Below, piece by piece: positions 25,809 through 32,758 of a stretch of 64,000 bases of DNA. The translations under genes and the position numbers were made by a program. Positions within the stretch are counted from its first letter, which is position 1. Each line of letters opens with the position of its first letter. This DNA comes from Cellulosilyticum sp. I15G10I2. GTDB lineage: Bacteria; Bacillota; Clostridia; Lachnospirales; Cellulosilyticaceae. The notes below the pieces were generated by a model. It was not told where the DNA came from, searched no databases, and saw nothing but the letters and a program-made list of their open reading frames with translations. Location of the stretch: positions 248,001 to 312,000 of the forward strand of contig NZ_FMMP01000011.1 in assembly GCF_900095725.1 (NCBI RefSeq), written 5' to 3'.

Positions 25809-26867
25809 ATGGCAGAAAATCAAGAGGTTAAGGGAAAAGGTTTGAGTGTTTTTGAAAAGTATTTAACAGTGTGGGTTGCGGCGTGTATTATTGTGGGGAT
25901 TTTAATAGGACAGTTTTTACCTATCATTCCGAATACGCTTAGTAACTTTGAGTATTACAATGTATCTATACCGGTAGCTATATTGATATGGCTGATGATT
26001 TATCCGATGATGCTTAAAATAGATTTTACAAGTATCGTTAATGCAACTAAAAAGCCAAAGGGGCTTGTTGTAACTTGTGTAACGAACTGGCTGATTAAAC
26101 CGTTTACAATGTATGCCATAGCAGCATTCTTTTTCTATGTTGTATTTAGTAACTTTATTGCGCCAGATTTAGCTAAAGAATACCTTGCGGGTGCAGTATT
26201 ATTAGGAGCAGCTCCTTGTACAGCAATGGTATTTGTATGGAGCCATTTAACCAAAGGAGATCCCGCGTATACATTGGTACAGGTTGCTGTTAATGACCTT
26301 ATTATACTGGTAGCTTTTGCACCAATTGTGGCGTTCTTATTGGGGGTTAGTAATGTCATAGTACCTATTGAAACTTTAGTTTTATCAACTGTATTATTTG
26401 TCGTGATACCACTGGCATTTGGTTATATAACAAGAACATTAATGATTAAGCAAAAAGGGCTTGATTATTTTCAAAATACTTTTTTGAAGAAGTTTGATAA
26501 TGTAACAATCGTTGGACTACTTTTAACACTTATTATTATCTTTTCTTTCCAAGGTGATATTATTTTAAATAATCCACTTCATATTGTACTTATTGCGATT
26601 CCACTTACGATTCAGACTTTCTTTATCTTTGGGATTGCATACATTTGGGCAAAGCTTTGGAAACTGCCTCATAGTGTTGCTGCACCAGCCGGAATGATAG
26701 GAGCAAGTAACTTCTTTGAACTTGCTGTTGCCGTTGCAATCTCATTATTTGGACTGCAATCAGGCGCTGCACTTGCAACAGTCGTTGGGGTGTTAGTTGA
26801 AGTACCTGTTATGCTGGCACTTGTTAGGATTGCTAATAATACAAGAGGACATTTCCCACAGGAATAA
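25809..26867 (+). CDS. acr3: Arsenite efflux transporter, Acr3 family
   Basis: Acr3 exports arsenite by secondary transport. It has 352 residues and about ten membrane helices. Family motifs are IWLMIYPMMLKID, TNWLIKPFTMYA and GAAPCTAMVFVWS with the essential cysteine (residue 137), followed by NDLIILVAFAP and GASNFFELAVAVAI. The ribosome site GGAGGAAG precedes the ATG. It is 211 bases after the CoA-disulfide reductase gene, with the GC-rich palindrome between, so it could be on the same or a separate transcript. It ends at a strong terminator. Confidence 0.95.
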   Translation: MAENQEVKGKGLSVFEKYLTVWVAACIIVGILIGQFLPIIPNTLSNFEYYNVSIPVAILIWLMIYPMMLKIDFTSIVNATKKPKGLVVTCVTNWLIKPFTMYAIAAFFFYVVFSNFIAPDLAKEYLAGAVLLGAAPCTAMVFVWSHLTKGDPAYTLVQVAVNDLIILVAFAPIVAFLLGVSNVIVPIETLVLSTVLFVVIPLAFGYITRTLMIKQKGLDYFQNTFLKKFDNVTIVGLLLTLIIIFSFQGDIILNNPLHIVLIAIPLTIQTFFIFGIAYIWAKLWKLPHSVAAPAGMIGASNFFELAVAVAISLFGLQSGAALATVVGVLVEVPVMLALVRIANNTRGHFPQE

Positions 26868-26888
26868 AAAGCAGATAAAAATAGATTT

Positions 26889-26937
26889 AAAAAAGAATCT
26901 GTATATCTATCAAACATAGATATGCAGATTCTTTTTT
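26889..26937. terminator. Terminator between acr3 and the convergent HPr gene
   Basis: AAAAGAATCTG (26891-26901) pairs with CAGATTCTTTT (26925-26935), with an inner TATATCTA stem and a T-run after it. An A-run on the other side makes it bidirectional for acr3 and the HPr gene. Confidence 0.88.
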
Positions 26938-26987
26938 ACGAGTAGATTGGGTGATAGTTTAAGTTAGTTTTAACGTAGAATACGTTA

Positions 26988-27236
26988 CTAGGCAAAAAAC
27001 TCCTTAATCTTTTGGGCCATTAGTTCTTCATCCTCACCATTAACTGCAACCTTAAGTTCATTGCCGTGGCCAGCAGCAAGTGTAAGTATCCCTAAGATAC
27101 TTTTGGGATTTATTTCAAACTCATCTTTAGCCAGCGTAATATCTGAGACGGATGTCTTGCAGACATTAACGAGTTCTGCTGCTGGTCTTGCATGAAGGCC
27201 TTCTTTGAATGGTACTTTTACTGTAAAGTGAATCAT
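26988..27236 (-). CDS. ptsH: Phosphocarrier protein HPr
   Basis: HPr is the general phosphate carrier of the phosphotransferase system and, in Firmicutes, a co-regulator with CcpA. The 82-residue protein has the phosphorylated histidine in EGLHARPA (His15) and the regulatory serine in NPKSILGI (Ser46). Both are present, so it is HPr rather than Crh. The ribosome site AGGAGA precedes the ATG. No ptsI or other PTS gene is adjacent, so it is a stand-alone locus. Confidence 0.93.
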   Translation of the reverse strand: MIHFTVKVPFKEGLHARPAAELVNVCKTSVSDITLAKDEFEINPKSILGILTLAAGHGNELKVAVNGEDEELMAQKIKEFFA

Positions 27237-27505
27237 GTTATGTCTCCTATTCTATTGCTTTTTTGATAAATCAAAGCGTAAGCTGCTTTATTAATTGGTC
27301 CATCCATATTAAAGACCATTATAAGATTTTTATTTACATTTATACTTTATCACGGGAAGCACATAAATACTATATATAACATATAGAGTATTTAAACCGT
27401 TAAATGGATGAGATCCAACAGTTTAAGAGGCATTATAAATTTTATCCTTTATAAATGAACTTTTTATAGGTTAGAATACTCTTAGATAAGAAAAGAGGTG
27501 GGAAA

Positions 27506-28033
27506 GTGGAAGTAGAGGAAGTCATAAAGAAAGCCAAACAAGGAGACAAAGAAGCGTTGGTTAGGCTCGTTATGTTGCAAAAAGAGGCTTACTATAAACT
27601 TGCATATGTATATATGAAAAATAAAGAAGATGCCTTGGATGCCATACAAGATATGATAATCATTGTATACGAAAATATATATAGACTTAGAAATGAAGAA
27701 GCATTTTATAGCTGGAGTAAAACCATTCTTGTAAATCGCTGCAAAGTGCTTTTAAAAGCCAAAAGCAAAATTAACTCATTGGGGAGTGCGGAAGAAGGTG
27801 CTTATGATGCAGCTATTTCACAGCAGGAGGATCGACTTTTATTAGAACAATATCTATCACAATTAAATAAAAAGCATCAAGAAGTCATTAGGCTCCGTTA
27901 TTTTTTAGACTTAGACTATAAAACGATAGCTGACTTACTTAAAATACCATTGGGGACAGTGAAATCTCGCATTGCCATAGGTCTTAATAAATTAAAAGAA
28001 TGTTTAGGAGGTGAAGAGCATGCAAGGGATTGA
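27506..28033 (+). CDS. ECF-type RNA polymerase sigma factor
   Basis: This is a 175-residue sigma factor of the extracytoplasmic-function type. Region 2 spans YYKLAYVYMKNKEDALDAIQDM and region 4 has the helix-turn-helix LNKKHQEVIRLRYFLDLDYKTIADLLKIPLGTVKSR. The start is GTG at 27506 with AAGAGGTGGG upstream. Its end overlaps the gene at 28020 by 14 bases, the usual coupling of an ECF sigma with its anti-sigma. Its target promoters are not seen. A vegetative-sigma role is excluded by size. Confidence 0.9.
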   Translation: MEVEEVIKKAKQGDKEALVRLVMLQKEAYYKLAYVYMKNKEDALDAIQDMIIIVYENIYRLRNEEAFYSWSKTILVNRCKVLLKAKSKINSLGSAEEGAYDAAISQQEDRLLLEQYLSQLNKKHQEVIRLRYFLDLDYKTIADLLKIPLGTVKSRIAIGLNKLKECLGGEEHARD

Positions 28034-29327
28034 AAGAATGTTAAAGGATAAAAAAACAGAAATGGATGTAATAGAAGTGCCAATAGAATTAGAAGAAAGA
28101 TTAACCCAGGCATTGAAAGACAAAAGCAGGGCGAAACAAAGGCAAAATAGTTGGTTCACAAAGACTGCAGCCGCTTGCTTAATTGTCTTATTAATAGGTT
28201 ATAACTTTGATACATTAGCTTTTTATGGTAAGAAACTTATGGGGTATGACACCATTATGAATGGTACATTGCAACAACTTAATGAGCTCGGAAAAGGTCA
28301 AGTCATTGGAAAAAGCTATACATTTAGGAATGGTGTGGTAGTAGTGCTAGATGGGATTATGATTGATGAAAATCAACTGCTGGCCTTTTATTCTATAAAA
28401 GATCCTGACAACTTGGTTGATTCTAGCAAAATGCCAATACGTCTTTTTATTAAGGGTAGTTTAAGAACCTATAATATGCAAAGTGGACAAGGAGAAATGG
28501 ATATTGAAAATAAAGAAGTAAAGTGGATTTCAAGTTTTGAAGTTCCAAGCTTTTATGAAAAAACATTAGATTTAAAGATTGATTTAATAGTTAATGGTAT
28601 AGTAGAACAGGGGGAGATAACTTTTAAATTAGATAGAGATAAAGCTATGGGATATACCCTTAAAAAGGCTATTAATCAAACATTTGAGGCTGAACAGACT
28701 AAGGTGAGATTTGAATCTATTGTTGCATCTCCTACACGCACAGTTATAAGTGGATCAATGCAAAATATCTTTGAGTTAGCAAAAGATCAACTAAGTGGGG
28801 AGCGGATACGACCTAAAAATATAGAGATCAAACTCATTGCCAGTGGTAAAGAAATAACCTTGCAAGGGGGAGGAATGAGTACAAGTTCAAAAGGAAGTAA
28901 GTTTCGTAAAGAATTTGATGCTTTGCCACAGCAACTAAACTCGCTTGAGATACACCTAGAAAGTTTTTCAGCAGATCATGACGTGAATAAACTAATAAAT
29001 TTAAATAAATTAGATAAAAATAAAAGTATTAATATACAAGGGCAAACTATAGAAATAAATAAAATTTATGAATCAGAAGGAAGTACTTTCATTACAATTA
29101 CGACTAATGAAAGCACAACCCTTACAAGAGTATATCTAGGCTTAGATGGTAATAAAACGGAGCTTGAAGAAACTATAGAAAACGATTTGATTAAGCAAAA
29201 AGATGGTAATATCCTGCATACTAGGACAATGCGCTTTGCTGGAACAGGGAAGAATCATGAACTTAGTATTGAAAGAATGACCTATGCTGAGTCATATAAT
29301 AAGGTAATAGATATACCTATTCATTAA
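28020..29327 (+). CDS. DUF4179-type membrane anti-sigma factor
   Basis: The protein has about 435 residues. A cytoplasmic N-terminal region of about 40 residues is followed by one membrane helix (TAAACLIVLLIGYNF) and a large extracellular domain. The sequence after the helix (NFDTLAFYGKKLMGYDTI) resembles the DUF4179 region of clostridial anti-sigma factors, and beta-rich domains follow to the end. It presumably binds and holds the sigma factor encoded upstream until an envelope signal arrives. The ATG at 28020 is eight bases after AGGAGG; an in-frame GTG at 28011 overlaps that site. Confidence 0.8.
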   Translation: MQGIERMLKDKKTEMDVIEVPIELEERLTQALKDKSRAKQRQNSWFTKTAAACLIVLLIGYNFDTLAFYGKKLMGYDTIMNGTLQQLNELGKGQVIGKSYTFRNGVVVVLDGIMIDENQLLAFYSIKDPDNLVDSSKMPIRLFIKGSLRTYNMQSGQGEMDIENKEVKWISSFEVPSFYEKTLDLKIDLIVNGIVEQGEITFKLDRDKAMGYTLKKAINQTFEAEQTKVRFESIVASPTRTVISGSMQNIFELAKDQLSGERIRPKNIEIKLIASGKEITLQGGGMSTSSKGSKFRKEFDALPQQLNSLEIHLESFSADHDVNKLINLNKLDKNKSINIQGQTIEINKIYESEGSTFITITTNESTTLTRVYLGLDGNKTELEETIENDLIKQKDGNILHTRTMRFAGTGKNHELSIERMTYAESYNKVIDIPIH

Positions 29328-29337
29328 ATACTAAAGT

Positions 29338-29371
29338 ATACTGCCTCAATAAATTTTTACTGAGGCAGTAT
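29338..29371. terminator. Hairpin after the sigma/anti-sigma operon
   Basis: ATACTGCCTCA (29338-29348) and TGAGGCAGTAT (29361-29371) form an 11-bp stem with a 12-base loop. There is no clear T-run, so termination may be weak or use other factors. Confidence 0.5.
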
Positions 29372-29499
29372 GTTAAGTTCGGTATGTACTATGGTTTATT
29401 TTGATATATAATTAAGAGGAAGATAAATAGATGGATACAGCAGAAAAAGATGTTTTATCTGAATACAATAGAATGAATTGAGAAAAGAGGAAGATAATA

Positions 29500-30021
29500 A
29501 TGATACTTTCAGGGAAAGAAATTTTAAAGCAGATTGATAAAGAAATATTCATCAAGCCATTTGATAAAAATAAGATAAATCCTAACAGTTACAATCTATC
29601 ATTACATAATGAGCTATTGGTGTATGAAAATCACACTTTAGATATGAAAAAGCCTAATCCAACACAGCAAATCATCATTCCCGAAGAGGGGCTGTTATTA
29701 GAACCTAATAAGTTATATTTAGGAAGGACAAACGAATATACCAGTACGAATAAGTATGTGCCTATGCTGGAGGGGAGATCTTCAACAGGAAGATTGGGTT
29801 TATTTATCCACGTTACAGCAGGGTTTGGAGATATTGGATTTGCAGGATACTGGACACTTGAAATTTTTTGTATTCAGCCTATTAGGATTTATCCAAATGT
29901 AGAAATATGTCAAATTTATTACCATAGTATAGAGGGGGAATATGACCTATATGCTAGCGGAAAGTACCAAAACAATACGGGTATTCAACCAAGTCTGATG
30001 TATAAAGATTTTGAAAAATAG
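29500..30021 (+). CDS. dcd: dCTP deaminase
   Basis: The enzyme deaminates dCTP to dUTP in pyrimidine deoxynucleotide synthesis. It has 173 residues with family motifs INPNSYNLSL, LEGRSSTGRLGLFIHVTAGFGD and GYWTLEIF. The catalytic Glu region and C-terminal YQNNTGIQPS lid are present. The ribosome site AAGAGGAAG precedes the ATG. It begins a run of co-directional genes with short gaps (uvrC-like, EcsC, DUF488). Some family members are bifunctional dCTP deaminase/dUTPase; the sequence alone does not decide this. Confidence 0.9.
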   Translation: MILSGKEILKQIDKEIFIKPFDKNKINPNSYNLSLHNELLVYENHTLDMKKPNPTQQIIIPEEGLLLEPNKLYLGRTNEYTSTNKYVPMLEGRSSTGRLGLFIHVTAGFGDIGFAGYWTLEIFCIQPIRIYPNVEICQIYYHSIEGEYDLYASGKYQNNTGIQPSLMYKDFEK

Positions 30022-30055
30022 GATGAAACTAAGGCCACTATAAAGCAGGTGTAAA

Positions 30056-31162
30056 ATGACAATAGATGAGTTGCAGCAGAAGGCAAAGCTATTACCTAGC
30101 TTACCAGGAATTTACATGATGAGAGATAGTCTGGGAAATATTATTTACGTTGGAAAATCTAAGGCACTTAAAAAACGTGTAAGTTCTTATTTTGGTAAAA
30201 CCATAAAAGATGAAAAGCACAAAATGAAAAGAATGGTAGCCAGTATCGTAAGTTTTGATTATCAGGAAACGGATACGGAACTAGATGCTCTTTTATTAGA
30301 ATGCAAACTTATAAAGGAGCTCAAGCCCATCTATAATAGTTTACTTAAAAACGATAAAAGATATCGTTTTATTGAAATTAACCGAGAAGCAGAACTGCCT
30401 CGCGTAAATGTTGCTTTTGAAAAAGGAGACGTTGGTGAATATTTTGGCCCGTATGATATACCTTATCGCTTAAATATTGGGGTAGAGGCAATAAATAGCT
30501 ACTATAAGCTGCCCTTATGCAAAAAAAGAGTTCAGAAGAAAGAATGTCTGGCCTATCGCATGAAACGATGTATAGGGCCTTGTCAAGAAGAGAAAGCTAT
30601 TCTTATAGATTATGAGAGCAGGCTTCAAGAAGCTGCGCATTTTTTAGAAGGCAAGGATTTGGAGATTTTAACTTATTATGAAGAAAAAATGCAAATGGCC
30701 TCAGAAAGACTTGAATTTGAAAAAGCTGTTCAATATAGAGAGTATATAGCAGTTCTAAAAATGCTGGGTTATAGAAAAGAGGCTATTGGATTTAGCCTAG
30801 ATAATAGAAGAGGTATTGCTTTAGTGAAAATACCCAGGGGAGGGTTTAAACTTTATTTACTAAGAGGTACTCAGATTGTCTATACTAGGTGTTTTGAAGA
30901 GATAGCGGCCCCCGTTCAGAAAGAACACAAACAAATACTTCAAAAAGCCATTTTAGAAGCAGGGGATAAGTACTTTAAGCAAAGGCTGCAGTCAAAAAAA
31001 CATTTAGAAAAAGGCGAAGTAGATGAAGCGATGATTACTTATTATTACCTTAAAACAAAACGCGAAAGCTGCTACGAAGTTATTGAAGAAAACGACTATG
31101 GTAAAGTTCAAAAAAGACAAATCAATCAATTTCTAAATAAGGCTTTTAAAAATTTTCAATAG
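30056..31162 (+). CDS. UvrC-like GIY-YIG endonuclease, short form
   Basis: The protein has 368 residues and matches the N-terminal half of UvrC. The GIY-YIG nuclease comprises LPGIYMMRD and NIIYVGKSKALKKRV (residues 17-43). A Cys-rich segment (CKKRVQKKECLAYRMKRC and GPCQ) comes next, then the UVR helix EFEKAVQYREYIAVLKML. The second nuclease (RNase H-like) and helix-hairpin-helix domains of full UvrC are missing. It can presumably make a single incision or has a different repair role. Length and organisation look natural rather than broken, since the C-terminal part is a distinct helical tail. Confidence 0.8.
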   Translation: MTIDELQQKAKLLPSLPGIYMMRDSLGNIIYVGKSKALKKRVSSYFGKTIKDEKHKMKRMVASIVSFDYQETDTELDALLLECKLIKELKPIYNSLLKNDKRYRFIEINREAELPRVNVAFEKGDVGEYFGPYDIPYRLNIGVEAINSYYKLPLCKKRVQKKECLAYRMKRCIGPCQEEKAILIDYESRLQEAAHFLEGKDLEILTYYEEKMQMASERLEFEKAVQYREYIAVLKMLGYRKEAIGFSLDNRRGIALVKIPRGGFKLYLLRGTQIVYTRCFEEIAAPVQKEHKQILQKAILEAGDKYFKQRLQSKKHLEKGEVDEAMITYYYLKTKRESCYEVIEENDYGKVQKRQINQFLNKAFKNFQ

Positions 31163-31208
31163 AAGAATAACGGGTAATTTATTTATATAAGAGCGGGGAG
31201 AATAGTAC

Positions 31209-31949
31209 ATGGATAGTTATAATCATAGAGCTCAAAAAGCGTTAAAGAAGTGGCAGAAGAAAATGTATCTCAGCCCTTCTTTTATGGATAAGACAACAAA
31301 AAAGGTACAAGATCAATTTAATCAAATGCTGCCTGAGAGATATCATCAATTTATGACAGAGTCTATAAAGCATATGACGCAGGGGGTATTATTAGGCTCT
31401 CAATATATTACGCATACACCTTATAAAAATCTATCACTTATTGAAAGAGATGACTTTTTAAAAGAAAAAACAAAGCTATATAGTAAAGTCGCAATGGCAG
31501 AAGGGATAGGGACGGGAGCAGGAGGTATTTTATTAGGCTTTGCGGATTTTCCGTTGCTACTTAGTATTAAAATAAAGTTTCTTTATGATATAGCGGCGGT
31601 CTATGGTTTTGATACGAATGATTATAGGGAGAGACTATACATCTTATATATTTTTAGATTAGCTTTTGCGAGTAAGCCTAAGATGCAGGAAGTACTTGAA
31701 ATAATGAAGAATTGGGACAGTTATGTAAAATCGCTGCCTTATGATATGAATTCATTTGACTGGAGAACATTTCAGCAGGAGTATAGAGACTATATCGATC
31801 TTGCAAAATTATTACAGCTTGTGCCAGGGATTGGTGCAATAGTTGGTGCCTACGTGAATACAAAGCTTATCAATCAGTTAAGCACTACGGCAATGTATGC
31901 CTATCATCTGAGGTTATTACAAGATCAAATAAAGTATATAAAATTATAG
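31209..31949 (+). CDS. EcsC-family protein
   Basis: This 246-residue protein matches the EcsC family. The central section GTGAGGILLGFADFPLLLSI is a glycine-rich hydrophobic hairpin, followed by KIKFLYDIAAVYGFDTNDY and LVPGIGAIVGAY near the C-terminus. It is preceded by a basic N-terminal helix region. EcsC was named from the Bacillus subtilis ecs operon, but its function is not established. Here it is not beside the ecsAB exporter genes. A GCGGGGAG ribosome site lies upstream, and the gene follows the UvrC-like gene by 46 bases. Confidence 0.75.
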   Translation: MDSYNHRAQKALKKWQKKMYLSPSFMDKTTKKVQDQFNQMLPERYHQFMTESIKHMTQGVLLGSQYITHTPYKNLSLIERDDFLKEKTKLYSKVAMAEGIGTGAGGILLGFADFPLLLSIKIKFLYDIAAVYGFDTNDYRERLYILYIFRLAFASKPKMQEVLEIMKNWDSYVKSLPYDMNSFDWRTFQQEYRDYIDLAKLLQLVPGIGAIVGAYVNTKLINQLSTTAMYAYHLRLLQDQIKYIKL

Positions 31950-31970
31950 ATAAAAGGTTGATGATGTTAT

Positions 31971-32591
31971 ATGGATCTGTTTACAATAGGACATTCTAAT
32001 TATTCAGTGGATAGGCTCATAGATATGCTAAGGTACTATCATATAAATTGTATAGTGGATATTAGAGGTACACCCTATTCTAAGTATAATATTCAGTTTA
32101 ACAAAGAGACTATAAGACAAACACTCATTGATCAGGGTTATAAATATATTTATATGGGCAAAGAATTTGCAGCTCAAAGGGAAGATAAGCGTTTATATAA
32201 AAACGATGGATATGCTGATTTTGAAAAAGTCATCTATGATAAAGATTTTTTAAATGGGATAGAACGATTAAAATCTGGGTGTAAAAAAGGCTATAGAATT
32301 GCCCTTATGGGCGCCATGCAAGATCCAATTAATTGTCATAGGTGTATTTTATTGGGGAGAGCTTTACAAGAAGAAGGCTTTAATTTAAAACATATATGCG
32401 ATGATTATAGCTTAGCATCTCAAGAAGATCTGGAAGAAAGGCTTTTAGAAAAGTATTATTATAATAAGGATCAAATAACTGTAGATGTTTTGTTAGGCAC
32501 TGAGTTATCAAGAGAAGAAATGCTTGGGGAGTGCTATAGACAAAGTAATAAAGAAATTGGGTATAGAGTAGAAAAACTTAAGAGAAAGTAA
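31971..32591 (+). CDS. DUF488-family protein
   Basis: This is a 206-residue cytoplasmic protein with the DUF488 signature LFTIGHSNYSVDRLIDML near the start, DIRGTPYSKYN, and a later Cys/His segment (NCHRCILLGRAL). The family is widespread; its biochemical role is unknown. Members are often near DNA repair or stress genes, which fits the UvrC-like gene upstream. The ATG follows AAAAGGTTGATG. A terminator ends this run of genes. Confidence 0.8.
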   Translation: MDLFTIGHSNYSVDRLIDMLRYYHINCIVDIRGTPYSKYNIQFNKETIRQTLIDQGYKYIYMGKEFAAQREDKRLYKNDGYADFEKVIYDKDFLNGIERLKSGCKKGYRIALMGAMQDPINCHRCILLGRALQEEGFNLKHICDDYSLASQEDLEERLLEKYYYNKDQITVDVLLGTELSREEMLGECYRQSNKEIGYRVEKLKRK

Positions 32592-32616
32592 AGGTCTTAT
32601 ATGAAAGTGGCCAAGC

Positions 32617-32658
32617 AAACCTTCTATTTCAGAAAATTGTCTGATAAAGAAGGTTTTT
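32617..32658 (+). terminator. Terminator after the DUF488 gene
   Basis: AAACCTTCT (32617-32625) pairs with AGAAGGTTT (32648-32656), with an inner TTCAGA/TCTGAT extension, and ends in a T-run. Confidence 0.8.
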
Positions 32659-32672
32659 ATATATCATATCTA

Positions 32673-32700
32673 TTGACAGATCTTAATAGTGTGATATTAT
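32673..32700 (+). promoter_or_regulatory. copA promoter
   Basis: TTGACA (32673-32678) and TATTAT (32695-32700) are separated by 16 bases, directly upstream of the GC-rich operator at 32704. Confidence 0.8.
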
Positions 32701-32703
32701 TAT

Positions 32704-32734
32704 TATATACCCCCCTGGTGGGGTGGGGTATATA
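32704..32734. promoter_or_regulatory. CsoR-like copper operator
   Basis: TATATACCCC (32704-32713) and GGGGTATATA (32725-32734) form a dyad with a GC-rich centre in otherwise AT-rich DNA. This TACCCC-N-GGGGTA pattern is that of CsoR-type copper-sensing repressors. It begins four bases after the -10 box, so it covers the transcription start. Confidence 0.75.
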
Positions 32735-32758
32735 ATATTGGTAAAAGGAGTTGGCCTT

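Noticed and set aside
29431-29481. 16-codon frame upstream of dcd
   Set aside because: A weak ribosome site and no distinctive content; too short to support as a gene or leader.
32723-32758. Upstream GTG start for copA
   Set aside because: It lies inside the copper operator, and the ribosome site lies after it, just before the ATG at 32759.
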